This document shows positions 24,879 to 36,762 of a DNA stretch of 64,000 bases, piece by piece. The stretch is taken from positions 11,943,327 to 12,007,326 of the forward strand of contig CM065313.1 of the NCBI GenBank assembly GCA_033032175.1, given 5' to 3'. This stretch comes from Saturnia japonica. Taxonomy: Eukaryota; Arthropoda; Insecta; Lepidoptera; Saturniidae. Positions within the stretch are counted from its first letter, which is position 1. Each line of letters begins with the position of its first letter. Under the pieces are notes generated by a model. The model was not told the origin of the DNA, made no database searches, and worked only from the letters and a program-made list of their open reading frames with translations. The translations under genes were made by a program, and so were the position numbers.

Positions 24879-27170
24879 AAACTTAGCTTTTAAATTATTG
24901 TCCTACATTCACAAGCTATTTACAAAACACTAAGTACATAATATAATTTTATTTTGAAATATCTATAACATTGGTACAATAAACAAACTCCGCGAAAGCG
25001 AAACAACAAAATCCGATAATTATGTTAAGGAATTCTTTGCTATGGAGCTCGTCCACGGCTGCCCAATTGAGAGATAATGTAAGTATCGTTATTGGTTTGA
25101 GTCCGATCGGGATTGATTAATCGCAAACATGTCTATCGCAAAATATACTTCATTAAATCAGTATAAATAAAAGAGTATATTATTGCGATTATTCTTATTT
25201 CTATTGACAAATACGATAGCGGAAAATATCTATTTTCCTGATTGAAGGCTAAATTTAATTAGCCATATGTCGTATGACTTATTAGACATTATATAATACA
25301 TACAATAAGATAATGATAAATTTCCATAATTAATTATATGGTGCAATAAAAAATATTAGACCAATCAAAACCTAATTTTACTTGGATAAATATCTTCGTC
25401 GAATTAAATTAAATTAAAATGTTAGAATATACTTTATTGACTTTTAATTCATGCCAAAACAATTTCTTTGGTTTTTTTTCTTGAAAGTAATTAATTTATA
25501 AATATTAATTGTTTAAAAAAGCAACACACGAGTTTGTTTGACTTGTATTATTATAGTATAACTTTCAAGGAAATCCCTGTACTACTAAACTCAGTTTACG
25601 GCGAACTTTTAGTAAAAGACATAAAATAAATTATGTCAGCATTAAGTCATGGCGGCCAAAGGGCACCTTAAAAGCTTTTCAGGGTTGGTTGTGCGCGTAA
25701 AATGAAAAATCCCTAATGGTTTTGATAAAAAACATGCGTTAAGTAAAAAAATAAATGTGGTAACCGTACATAAACATTATTAATATCTGTCTATTATTCT
25801 TTACCAGATTAAATGAATACCAAATAGAATACAAGTGCATTGTTTATTCAAATCATAAACAGAATAAGTGTTTTCATTAATAATGTCTTTTTTATATATC
25901 TAGACATGCTTTTTCGAGTTACTGGAATAATTTTTACTCAATTTGAATAGTATTTTTACATGTATACCTCAGACTAAAATATAATATTCTTTTAGTCTGA
26001 GATGTATACATAGAATTATGCTGTAGTTGTGTACCCTTTAACAAAAAAAAAATATTACAGAAAATATTCACAATAAATTAGATTAATTGCATTTTTTTTT
26101 AAATGTTAGACCACGATTAAAACTCTTATTCAACGTCCCTTTATCTCGGACTGAAAAAATTGTATTTAATTTCATGTTCAAATGAATTAAATGAAAAATA
26201 GTAATTTAAAGTTATTATGTTTTCTCTTTATTTCTACTAGTGCATTTTCACCAAGGTCCGGCAAACAGAACCCAGGGCATTGTGATTCCACCAGCCAGTC
26301 GAGGCTCTTTTCGATTAGGATAAATGTCGCTTTCTTTTTACATAAACTGGTCACTTTGAAGGTGTTGAAAGACCTCATTTACTTTTATTGGATCTTATAG
26401 GCTTACAGGGCGCCGTCACTACTAAATTAAGATGTACGAACATTGCTCTGAAAGCTTCCTTGATAGTAGGAAATATGAACATATGAGAACATAATTATTT
26501 GGAACGACTAATACATGGCTTATTTTATGTAGCTAAATTCGTATTATTGTTTCATAAAGTTTTAATTGAACCGATACAATGGCAAAAACTTTAAGTAATT
26601 TAAAAATAACTCGACGTTATACAACGTAACATTTTGTATTTTTTTTACATTTACCCCATTTATGACATAGAAAACTGTAATTAAACAAAAATAAACATTT
26701 AATCCAACTATATAATAGCTGGCTTGCACAAATAGCTTCAACTGTGTTCAACAAGTCGTCGAGATTACGTATGGTTTCTATAAAAATAATTGTATTCCTA
26801 TTCATTCCTTTAAAGGTTAATTTGATAAAAAGTTAAAACACTTATTCGTTAATGTCAAATACAGATACTAACTGTGAATAATTTAAATCTCTTTTTGTGA
26901 TCAGTGGTTATGGATTTCTGAGCAATGTCATGATAAGTGTTTATGAAACCTTTAAAAATATTTTTTTAAGTAACTTATTCCTTTTAACAATTTTAACATC
27001 CTTTACCGGTTTATGCTATACCGTGATAGGAAAATTAGTCAGAGTACTATTATACATTATATTATAGAAGATAGACATTAAAACTATCGACATAACAATG
27101 ATGAAGTTTATCAGAGGTAACTTGAAGTCGGTAAAAATAGCCCACATTTCATCCAAATTAAAATCTGTAC
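24879..27170. other. No supported feature
   Basis: AT-rich. An inverted pair at about 25970-26010 (CTCAGACTAAAATATAATAT facing TCTTTTAGTCTGAGAT) makes a local hairpin of uncertain meaning. Two overlapping short frames at 26187-26400 lie on opposite strands and neither is convincing. Confidence 0.35.
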
Positions 27171-27175
27171 ATTGA

Positions 27176-27190
27176 GGGGGGGGGGGGGGG
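27176..27190 (+). repeat. G15 homopolymer
   Basis: Fifteen consecutive G residues in otherwise AT-rich DNA, next to a Helitron-like remnant (ATCACGCAAAAACTACTAAA at about 27263). Confidence 0.9.
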
Positions 27191-27699
27191 TTAAATTAAG
27201 GACAGATCACATTTCGTTAGTTTTTGAAATTCTTGCCTGTCTGTCGATATGTTTGAACGCCAATCACGCAAAAACTACTAAACCCAATTGAATGAAATTT
27301 AGTAGTATGATTGTAGTTTATAGTCTGATAGTACATTTGGGATGCATTTTTACACGTATGGACAATTGCATGGTCTATAAATTGCGTTTATGTTATGTAC
27401 ATATAAAAAAAAAAATCCGTCACGGGACGCATGCCTGGCAGATGTGAAACATAGACATTATTTTTTATAAGTTATATGCATAAAAGAACAGGTTATGACA
27501 GGAATCAGATATGGCATAATGAAAAAATTAAGCATTACAAATTTGTTCCATAAAATAATGAGTGTTTATTACATAAATATTCATTTTTATTAAATACAAA
27601 AAAAAAAATTCAAAAATTTATTTGAAATCGCGACAACTCAACTATTTTCATAATTGTATATTGATAATTTCATAATTCATTGCACATAAAAAAAAAAAA

Positions 27700-27787
27700 A
27701 ATTCTTTTCGAAGTGGGGATTCGAACCTAGGACTTTGGTAAATAGTAGGTAGTCACGCTTACGACCGCTAGGCTATGAGGTGGTTTT
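27700..27787 (-). mobile_element. tRNA-like SINE head followed by a T-run
   Basis: On the minus strand CCTCATAGCCTAGCGGTCGT (A-box side) and AGGTTCGAATCCCC (B-box) are spaced as in a tRNA. They are followed within about 20 bp by a long T-run, which would stop RNA polymerase III. The T-stem does not pair well and no acceptor stem closes, so this is not an intact tRNA gene. It has the same head as family B SINEs but no SINE body. Confidence 0.5.
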
Positions 27788-29345
27788 AAGAGTGTTATTC
27801 TATTTATTGTGCCTAAAATGTATTTATGTACTTTCTTTTAGCTTGGAAAAAATCGCTTCTCCGATTACTGCCTATTATAAAAAATTAATATTTATATTAA
27901 AATATAATAAAAATGAAGATCAAGGTTCGTCGTCTCAAATGCGGTGTTAATAATAAGCCAAAATGTTTTTCAACACTTCTATATTAGATTCCAACAGCTC
28001 GATATATTTTTCTGTGAATAATATATTAAACGCCTTAAACATTATTTTATGATCTACCTACGTGAACACATAGATCGTGTTGTACGTTCAATTTTATTTA
28101 ATACTTTAATTAATTACACACTTCGTAGCGCTACAATTCTCAGACGGCTTATAAGTAACCAGTTTTTTGGGTATGTGCCCGTGAGCTACTTAGCTTTTCA
28201 GGGGGCACCCTGAATGTTTCTGGCATTCGGTTTAATTAGGGTGACGCTACATTACAAAGCGACCATTGTATATTGCCTTCCTAAACGCTGACTAAATACG
28301 TAGAGTTATATTATATTTGTGTAAAGTTTACAATACAAGTGTGAGTAAACAACGCTACATAGTTTTGTATGCTGTTTTCATGTATTGTGTAATCTTACGA
28401 TTAAGTTTTATATAATACTAGACACCGCCCACAACTTAAGATAAAACGCACATGAGATTAAACTATAATAATAAATGTTAACCTATATTAATCAGGAATA
28501 ATGTTGTTTTCTATTAGTTTAAGAAATTTCAGAATCGGATCAGTCGTTCCGGAGATAACCTCCTACAAACATTACCTCTTTATAATAATTATGTAAATAT
28601 AGTTGTTATGTTACGACTAAATAAATATACACTATTCTCGAAATATCGGAAAAATCTAGAAGCTACTCCAAACATCGAGTACATATTATATTCGTAGGTA
28701 AGAAAAAACATCGCAGTTTTATATTTAAACTTATTGGTCCGATCACGTAATCTAACAAACAATGTCTAAAAATAGCACATTCTACCTTCTTTTAAACTGT
28801 GAATAAATCTAGATCATGGCCATTCTAGTCTTTTCAACCCCTTATTTTATTTTGTCAGGTATATAAGCGAGCCGTGACAGTTGTGTTTTGAACAACCAAG
28901 CGATAAAAGGAAGGAAACTGCAAGAGAATTATAACTACATAGTAGAGTAAACAACAGAGGATGTATAAGTTGACTATGGTGTAGTGAACATCTGAATACT
29001 AAGATTGCTCCACTTCTGTGTTATTGAGTACAAATAATTTATTTACGTGGGAAAAATATATTTTACTACCCCCTAGTATACCAGTATATGTCTAACATTA
29101 GGTAGGGGTTGATACGTCTTAAATATTAATACAGGATAATTTGTGAACAAGCGATCCTAACCAACTTCAGTATTCTTGCCAGTAGCGATATTTTATGAAA
29201 TCCTGTCTCAGATGACTCCGATGGCAAATTTATTTAAATTGAAGGCAATTTTAATTATTACAGAATATTCTATCATAATTCAAGTTATCGCCAACACTTG
29301 GTAACCAACGTCGGCCAATTTGTGGGCCACATATTTATACCTTTT
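27788..29345. other. No gene; short GTAGCGCTA repeat block
   Basis: A segment at about 28125-28170 (GTAGCGCTACAATTCTCAGA then GGCTTATAAGTAACCAGTTT) has a diverged relative at about 36252-36295. Otherwise nothing recognised. Confidence 0.35.
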
Positions 29346-29349
29346 ATTA

Positions 29350-29690
29350 ACTACTAACGTTTTTCCCGCGGCTTTGCTAGCATCATAGTTGAGTTATGTC
29401 TCATTATATGTCTTATATACCATCCCATTGTAACTGAATTGCTAAATACCAATTTTTATATATCTATCTTCAAAAATGATAAAATATCATTCAAAATTTC
29501 ATCTCCTTTTTACCACTTTAGAGGTTGAATTTCTGAAATTCTTCCTTAGTGCTCACCTACAATGTAACAAAAACCTGCATGCAAATTTTTACGGTCATAG
29601 CTTCAGTAATTTGGGTTATAGGTACGTAGATATGTTAGTCAGTCAATTAGTAATCCTTTTATATACCTACATTATATAGATAGATTTAAA
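29350..29690 (+). repeat. Dispersed repeat family C, fullest uninterrupted copy
   Basis: It begins TTTTTCCCGCGGCTTTGCTA and runs through TAACTGAATTGCTAAATACC, TTTCATCTCCTTTTTACCAC, GAGGTTGAATTTCTGAAATT and GCATGCAAATTTTTACGG. It ends TATGTTAGTCAGTC with a TTTTATATAC tail. It serves as the reference for the other copies. Superfamily not assigned. Confidence 0.55.
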
Positions 29691-30534
29691 TAATCATGAC
29701 GTTCGTAAAATGTCTTCTAAAACAACCTTATTCATATTAAAATCACGATTAGGGCTATTAACATTTTATAAGTTGGTATTCAATGACTTTATTGACTAAA
29801 CAATTTTCTAAATTACCGAAACACAAGTATATTGTACCCGAGATTTTTAGTTTAAGTTTTATAATTACAACACAATTTTTAGAAATATCAGTATAGTTTT
29901 TAATGTAGTTCATGAACCATAAACCTAAACTATAAATTACTTATAATCTTGTATTCGTTAACTGGTAAGAAAAATGGAAAATTTCGCAATAACTTCATCC
30001 AAAATTATTAAAAACATCATTTTAAAATCAAGATAAATTAAGTCCTTAAAACATAAAAACTAAACAAACTTACAAAACTGTGTTAAAAGTCTTGAAAACA
30101 ATTGTTGATGTTTGACGTTAAAGCACTAAAACTTTTGTTACATACATACAAACCTCACAAATGTGTTACTATTAAAGTAAATGTGATATTTTTCTTTGTT
30201 TCTTTCAATAAAAGATATATAATGTACCTACGCTTTTATGAGTATGCTTACGAACATCAAATAAATTTAAATCTTTCGCTCGTATCATCTGGATAATAAA
30301 CCTCAAAACCAATTACTTTTTATTTATCTGCTGTGTAAGATCAATATGCATTATACGATTATCCTCGCTTTAATTAAATTTGTATAGTATAATTTATAAG
30401 AGTTATTGATTTTATATTATATCTATGTATGTGTAGGTAGTTCAAATTAAACTGCAGCGCTGACAAAATGAGGCTAATACCGCAATAAGTATTATCAATA
30501 CAATACTAAATATGATAAAGCTCAAGAGATTGTT
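29691..30534. other. No supported feature
   Basis: AT-rich, without recognised elements or exons. Confidence 0.4.
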
Positions 30535-30785
30535 TTTTGTATGCTTGTTTGAAGTGAAAAAATTTTTTTTTTGCATTTTATATCCTACTAATTGAGAAAC
30601 GCTATAGGCTATACAATGTTACGCTACAACCCTACGCGGTGGAGCAGTAACCATGAACGTGAAGCTGTAGACTAGTACGGAAACTGAAAACAACAATAGG
30701 TTACACGGGTGCGGTTAGCGATGGCGCGGTAGAAAATTAGTCAAATAAATTTAACACGGGTGAAACCGCGGGGCACAGTTACTTA
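30535..30785 (+). mobile_element. Helitron-like element remnant (family H)
   Basis: It contains GAAACGCTATAGGCTATACA, TGTTACGCTACAACCCTACG and GGTGGAGCAGTAACCATGAA. It ends ACACGGGTGAAACCGCGGGG then CACAGTTAC, a mutated CAGCTAG terminus. The same family is inverted at 32817-33624 and 43953-44275. Confidence 0.5.
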
Positions 30786-31366
30786 CATAATAAAAAATGC
30801 TACATTCTATGAATGCCGACAATGAATTGCCGATCTGTCGGTGGTCGACATTGTTTTTAGATTTTGTTTGATATTAGTTGAAGTGCTGTGACACGGCCGT
30901 TCTACTATTTTAAAAATTAGAGGCGAACATAAGTATTTATCAAGTATTTTTGAAATTCTTCGTGATAATATAAATCAAAAACATGTTCTTAATGAAATTC
31001 TAATTAAACTTTTTAACTGCTTTCACATTTTGTTCAGTCGATTAGCATATATGTAAATATGTTTAAAAGGGTGCTCGCTTAGTCCCGAAGAAGCCACTAT
31101 CAAGTCAGCATATTTTAATGGAGCTTCGACCGCGTTGCGGCCTCAGTTCACATGAGGTTAGTGCCGCCTGGCTCGCTGTTCTCTCTGCCAAAGAACATTT
31201 CGATAAAATTGCTTTTTCCCTTTGACTTTGTGCGATACCATTACAAGAAGATAATTCATGTATATTCTACATATTTATCGTAACTACGACTAAACATTCT
31301 AAAAATATTATACAATATACAAATTAATTCGTATCAAAGTCTTAAAATATCTATATTTAAAGCAAT

Positions 31367-31690
31367 GATGGCTCAGTTGGTAGCGTCTACGGACACCGCG
31401 TCGATCGACGTGAGTTCGAATCCCTGTAATGAGCCTGCGCTTTCGGTGAAGGATAACATCGTGATGAAACTATAGCATGGTGGTAGGTAGGACTTTTTCT
31501 AATGCCCGCCTGGCTAGCTATCATCCTCAAGTTGAAAATCTGTTGCCAAACACCAATAGGTGTATTCCGGCAGTTGCACTTGAGAGCCAGTCTTCCACTA
31601 GGCCTAGCATACTACTTATCTTAGGTCGCATCGTTATTTAATATCAGGTGAGGTTGTGGCCACAACGCTAAGCCTATAGCGATAAAAAAA
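31367..31690 (+). mobile_element. tRNA-derived SINE, family A, fullest copy
   Basis: The 5' end has TGGCTCAGTTGG (A-box, 31369-31380) and GTTCGAATCCC (B-box, 31414-31424). The 34-bp spacing is typical of a tRNA-derived Pol III promoter. A body of about 250 bp follows (TTTCGGTGAAGGATAACATC, TGGTGGTAGGTAGG, CTGGCTAGCTATCATCCTCA, AACACCAATAGGTGTATTCC, TATCAGGTGAGGTTGTGGCC), ending GCGATAAAAAAATATAATAA. Other copies lie at 24588, 45078 (inverted), 48294 and 60785. Confidence 0.8.
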
Positions 31691-31746
31691 TATAATAACA
31701 TTTAAAATCTCATTTATTTTAAAATGTTATATAACTAATTTTTTCT

Positions 31747-32184
31747 TTATTTATTCCTTACATTATGTACAATGGAAATATTTACTTTTGTTAATAAAAA
31801 TACCTTTGTGAGCAACACAATACTTATTCTCTTAACAGTCATGACCTTTGGTGCTGTAGAGTATCTAAAAAGAAAATTAAAATATCTAATATCATTTACC
31901 TTGTTACAAGTGTGCAGAATCATTTCTGGAAATCCTGACCGGATCAAAACAAATGTACTTGGTACAACCGTGTTTATTTGTCTACAAAAACACGAAATCG
32001 TATCCAAATCGTACGTTCTTAAAATAAATGAGTAACGGTCTAAAGAATCACGTTTGTAAGCAGAAGGCATATGTAAAACCCTATTTCTACACGCTGAAAT
32101 TTGTAAACAAAACTCAATCAAATTTCTCCGTATAAATTTGCCCTGATTAAATTTTGTTAATATCGGTTCGAAGGGGAAATTCAT
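31747..32184 (-). other. Uncertain 145-codon open frame
   Basis: An uninterrupted minus-strand frame with ordinary amino-acid mix (including LMH-rich and Cys/Arg residues, e.g. SACRNRVLHMPSAYKRDSLD) in AT-rich DNA. It starts directly beside a SINE. No domain, repeat family or splice chain links it to anything. Chance or a decayed element fragment is more likely than a gene. Confidence 0.2.
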
Positions 32185-32284
32185 TTACGTGAGATATTTA
32201 TAAACTTTTATGAGTACCTTTAGCTTCTTACAGGGATTTTATAGCGTTAGTTAGATTTTATATTTACAATGATTTTATGTAATT

Positions 32285-32470
32285 ATAAGCGGTGCGTTGC
32301 GGCTCCGCAAGCGTATTTTACGCAGTAATTGTTTTTGGTTTGTAATTTTATTTTTAATCATATTATATACAAAGGCATATACCGTATACGTCATACTATT
32401 TATCATTAAACGAGTTTGAACATTTTCTGGAATATGATAATTCAGTAGCAGACCACTTTCTTGTTAGTAT
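32285..32470 (-). repeat. Truncated family E repeat
   Basis: The minus-strand 3' end has ACAATTACTGCGTAAAATAC, GCTTGCGGAGCCGCAACGC and a CTTATAATTAC flank. It holds less than one tandem unit. Confidence 0.45.
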
Positions 32471-32524
32471 TATTAGAATTACCAACACATCATTCAATGT
32501 AATTTAATTCTATGAATAATTTAA

Positions 32525-32605
32525 CATAATCATTTTATTATTATAATAATATCGGCCTGTGTCGTCCGTCCCTCTGCTGGGCAAAGACTTTTCCCAAAGA
32601 AAAAA
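32525..32605 (-). mobile_element. LINE 3'-terminal fragment (CTTTGCCCAGCAG family)
   Basis: On the minus strand AAGTCTTTGCCCAGCAGAGG is followed by GACGGACGACACAGGCCGAT and a TATTATTATAATAATA tail. This is a common lepidopteran LINE terminus. The plus-strand relative is at 63149-63215. Confidence 0.6.
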
Positions 32606-32816
32606 CTCAGCTTAATCACTGGCGACTTCAAATTCAAAGTAATCTATAGTTCTGTATTTTTTCCACATATTGTGATACTACAAGAATATTTTTTAGATGT
32701 TGAAGTTTGCTCACGATCTTTTCCTTCACCTTCAATAGATTGTGTTGCCAAATTCAAATAAGTAAATGTATGGGAATTCTGAAAAAATATTTTTTTACGT
32801 ATTCCTTTATTATGTA

Positions 32817-33624
32817 CTAGCTGTGCCACGCGGTTTCACCCGCATATAATTTAGAAGAAATCACTGATTGATGATTTATAAAACTTCAATAAAGACAATA
32901 TTTTTATTGGGTGGCCAGATGGTCACATCGTAGCATCACACGGCTCGTTCGCGCCGCTAACTAAAATTAAAATAATTCAACACTTGGCTCGGTTGTATGT
33001 CTATTACTATAGACATAATTATGAATTATGATTATTATGAATTATTTTAATTTTGTATTATCTCTCAAACTATGCGTCCAAAGTGATGAAGTAACTTTTG
33101 TTCGTAAGGATTAATATGCCATGCTTAAAAATAATGCTAACAAATTAATTTTAATCATCAATTGTGGCTCATGTATAAGAGATAGATATATGCTATCGCT
33201 TACTTTTTTTATATATACTATTGACTAATATTTTTGTATAACATTGTATTGACGTATCATTAACCATTAAGCCAGCGCATGCGGCTAAAGCAGTTCGCGA
33301 GGGCTTCGACTTCCGACTTACGTAACAAAAATCAATATTTAAAGCTAGATATAAGCTGCCAGCCTAATGTTATATAACCTACACTATTCCTCGTGAGTCT
33401 TGCTATCATATAAAAACGCCAGGTAAGTATAATGTTATATTACCTATACTATTACTCGTGAGTCTGGCTATCATATAAAAAAGGAATTTTTGGAATCGAA
33501 TTTCGAATTTCGAAGGGTAGTTCTGGAACTACCAGTCGGATTCAACACGCTAATCTCTGGAAATTAGCGCGTTTATACAAACAAACAAAAAACTTTTCTG
33601 CTTTATTTTTATTATTAGTATAGA
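32817..33624 (-). mobile_element. Helitron-like element with both termini (family H)
   Basis: On the minus strand the element starts TCTATACTAATAATAATAAA after an A and ends GGGTGAAACCGCGTGGCACA then GCTAG before a T. These are Helitron-type termini. Near the 5' end it has AACGCGCTAATTTCCAGAGA and CGACTGGTAGTTCCAGAAC, the usual family text. Inside, a segment at about 33365-33418 is repeated at 33430-33481 with about 90% identity (TAATGTTATATAACCTACAC and GAGTCTTGCTATCATATAAA). There is no Rep/helicase frame. Confidence 0.6.
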
Positions 33625-33780
33625 TTTTACGTTTTTTTTTTAAATTATGGAATGATTCGTATAATTTATAACCAAAATGTTCTAGTCCTTACCATTTCAA
33701 ATTTCGTACTCTACATCCCTATGAGGCCGTGTCCTAAAAGTGCATAACCTCTTTAAGCTTAGAAACCTTCAAATGAGGTC

Positions 33781-35012
33781 CAGGGGCGTAACTACCACCA
33801 TATCAGCCGTATCAGCCCCGATATCAGCTACAGGGGCACCGAACGCGTGTAAGTAAAAATTCGTACAATGTTATCCCAATCTCACTTAAACTCTTAGGCC
33901 GTACTATTTGGGAAAAAAATCATATCTTATCATAATATATGGATTATGCCGCACGCTGAGTTTGGGGAGTAGATGCTAGCACAAGCGTCGAGCCAAGAGC
34001 TTTTTCCAGGAGCTTTACCAACACGGGCAATAGGCCTATAGGGCGTAATTGGCGACAACTTAAGGACTACGTTTTAGGGCGGCGCAACGAATCCTTTTCT
34101 TCCTCCGCGCAACTTCCCTTTTAAGGGTGTCCAAGTCCTTCAACCACCAGGGAGGGCGATTCACTCCTTTCACCCCAACTACTCACGGGATCACTTGATA
34201 CTTAGATACTTTGACACAGCTGACTCGAGATCATTGTTGTCGGATGCTTCGTCTACTTTGCACGACTTCAAACCCTTAATGGACAGCTTCTCCTGTAGAG
34301 CTGATGAAAACTCCGACCATTCTACCTTTTTGTGCTATAGATTCGGGTTTTCGCAGGTCTATGGCTTTACAGCGGGCATCAACGTGAATAGAGAAGGTGA
34401 TAGTTTTATGGTCGGAAGTTTTAGATTCTCATCGACTTTCCAATTAATGATTCTGCCAAGAAGGGTGGGTCTGCAGATTATTACGTCTACAATGTTTGTA
34501 CACCCCCCCTGGCGACCTGAAAATTGGGCTTTTTGCCCACATTGAGTATCTCGATTAGAAAGGAACAATAAGCGTCTCCTCGATGGTCGCAGGTACGACT
34601 CCCCCACCACAAGCTCTTGAAATTTACGTCGGCGTCCGCCACCAGGTTCAGCGCACCCAATTTGGAGTAGAAACCCTCAACTCTACCAATGTACGGTTCG
34701 ATGTGCTCATTTGACTTGAAGTAAACGGAGATCACCCCCAGTGATAGGTTACCCGCTTGCAGGATCACGGCGGCGATATTGTTATCAAATATATGGAGAT
34801 TGACGGTTACTTTAACCTTATCCCCATAGATATTATTACTGCCGCCGTTAAGGATTAATTGTAAGTAAATTTACTATGGATATAGTCAATATATAATTAT
34901 TTTAATTTTACGCGAGCATTTTTGTTTCTTTTGTGAAAAATTTTTACCCTTCATTTGGCCCCCCCCCAACAAATTTTGATACACGGCCCATCTATGGCAA
35001 GCTACGCCACTG
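33781..35012. mobile_element. hAT-like element with 8-bp target duplication, carrying an R1-clade LINE fragment
   Basis: The left end is CAGGGGCGTAACTACC (with one extra C before it). The right end reverse-complemented is CAGTGGCGTAGCTTGCC. The 8-bp AATGAGGT stands at both sides (33772-33779 and 35013-35020). Eight-bp duplications with CAGxGGCGTA ends point to the hAT superfamily. No hAT transposase is present, and most of the interior is an R1-clade LINE piece (next entry). Confidence 0.65.
33950..34880 (-). pseudogene. R1-clade LINE fragment: endonuclease to start of reverse transcriptase
   Basis: The minus strand from about 34860 reads NNIYGDKVKVTVNLHIFDN, then NLSLGVISVYFKSNEHIEPY, DADVNFKSLWWGSRTCDHRG and FLIEILNVGKKPNFQVARGG. 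A frameshift near 34490 leads into NIVDVIICRPTLLGRI and WKVDEN. This is the apurinic-endonuclease layout of R1-clade ORF2 (ISVYF, GDVNAKSxWWGS, DxRG). Further left, in changing frames, come RPPWWLKDLDTLKREVARRK and an YRPIARVGKA-like piece, the start of the RT. It is dead, and internal to the hAT-like element. Confidence 0.75.
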
Positions 35013-35221
35013 AATGAGGTACTAATATAGTACAGTAACTTTCGAGACATTCCATTTTTAAAGCAAATAGCTTATGTTTTTAACTGAGTTCAACCTTTTT
35101 GAATAAAATCGGATTGAGTTTTCAAACATACTGTGTCAAAATAAAATGTAATTTAATTCAAAAGCATTACGAAGTATTGATATCAACTTCGAAGCAAATT
35201 ACCGCCAAAATAACTGTCTAC

Positions 35222-35496
35222 CCTTTTTTGACCCCGTTAAGGGATGAAATTCAATGAAATATGAAAACGTCTTCTATGAAATCTGTAAAAAAAATTTGTG
35301 CAAAATTTGAAGTAGATTGGACCAAGGAATCACATTGTCCCATACAAACTTTGCTCCCTCTTTTCACTCCCTTAGGGCTACAATTTCGGAAAATCCTTTC
35401 TTATCGGATGCCTACATCATACAAAGAACACACCCTCCAAGTTTCAGGTCTCTACGATCAGCAGTTTAGACCGTGCGTTGATCCGTCAGTCATTCA
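35222..35496 (+). repeat. Degenerate family C repeat
   Basis: CTTTTCACTCCCTTAGGGCT, AAATCCTTTCTTATCGGATG and GTGCGTTGATCCGTCAGTC follow the family order seen at 29350. The open frame here is incidental. Confidence 0.5.
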
Positions 35497-36424
35497 GGAA
35501 AATGCATTTTATATGTATAAATTACTTTATTAATTATGTATAATCATATTAATTGTTTAGTTTTATTATAACAGAGTAATATTATCATTTAAACAATTAT
35601 AATAACTTCAAGCAAATATATTTTTTTACATACGGAACAATACACAATCAGAATACCTATCGTGGCTGTAAAATTATACGAATGAGTCAAAATGTATATA
35701 ATAATTAATTAACAAACCTTTTGATAATGTATGTAATGTTCTTAGAAGTTATCTCAAAGTAGTAAAGGGTAAACGTTTACACAAAATTGAAACGTTTTTG
35801 ATAATATCATTAATATAAAATGCATTTTGTTTCATTGGAAGTATTAACTATTTTATTATATTCTTTACTTGCTTCTATTTAAAAATCTAATAAAATTACT
35901 TCTCCAGAAAATCGTGTATATAATATAAACATAAATTCACGTTGGACATTAAGGTATAACATATAAATATAGATACTTGCTCGCTATGCTTTTAATATTA
36001 TTCTATAACTAGGTATATTATATTTTATCTAATAAAATGTCGTCATTACGATAGAAATGGGATCTAATAACGAATCAGAATCGCTGTTTTTACGCGCGAA
36101 TATAAGTATCCAATAGAAATTTATTCCGATGTATTTAGTAGAAAAACAATTTCTTACAGGGTCTTCTTCATTATTTTATTACTTATCTACGAAAACCCAT
36201 TTATGTAGTTGTAAAACGAATTTTGTTTATTGCGTCCATTAAATGTTCACTTTGTAGCGCTAACATTCACAGATGGCTTTAAAACAAACAGTTTGGTCTG
36301 GTATTATTTAAGTTGGCTGGTATTTCATGTAGGGGATTTAACTTACACTTGATTTAAGGAATATTTACCTGCACACGTGACTTTGAGTGTACAAAACTAA
36401 TAGGAAAAGTATGACAAAATTTAT
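35497..36424. other. No supported feature
   Basis: AT-rich. Only the diverged GTAGCGCTAACATTCACAGA block at about 36255 repeats elsewhere (28130). Confidence 0.4.
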
Positions 36425-36645
36425 TTGGAGATTTCTTTCTCTGATGGAAGGAATACCTCCACCCTAAAGAAGAACGCAGCCAAATAACTTTATGTTGTGT
36501 TCCTGCCGTGACTAGGGTTTCCAGAGGTCCTTGGGATAGATGGGTTCAAGGTCGGCAAGGCGTTAGTGATATATATGGTATAACAAGTGTCCATAGGCTA
36601 CGGTAGACCTTTACCTTTGTTGTATTAAAAAAAAACAATCGGATC
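36425..36645 (+). mobile_element. LINE 3'-tail fragment (AGCCAAATAACTT family)
   Basis: It shares CACCCTAAAGAAGAACGCAG, CCAAATAACTTTATGTTGTG, TTCCTGCCGTGACTAGGGTT, CAGAGGTCC and a GTCCATAGGCTACGGTAGAC ending with the segment at 57985-58222. The ending resembles the GGCGACGGTAACCGCTTACC tail common in lepidopteran LINEs. Confidence 0.55.
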
Positions 36646-36762
36646 GGGTCAACTACAAACGTATCTAATACCGGCAAGAAATGAATTTAGTGAACCTCAA
36701 ACGCTGTGCGTATTGAACGAGGAAAGCAGACAAAAGTTATTCTTTTAATAGTGGCATGGCAA

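Noticed and set aside
26187..26400. Overlapping 63- and 69-codon frames on opposite strands
   Set aside because: Neither has domain, splice or composition support. One must be chance and probably both are.
27700..27787. Possible intact tRNA gene
   Set aside because: A- and B-box spacing fit, but the T-stem does not pair and no seven-base acceptor stem closes. The same text heads the SINEs.
31747..32184. 145-codon minus-strand frame as a gene
   Set aside because: AT-rich, overlapped by an 87-codon frame on the other strand, no domain, no splice links. Listed only as uncertain.
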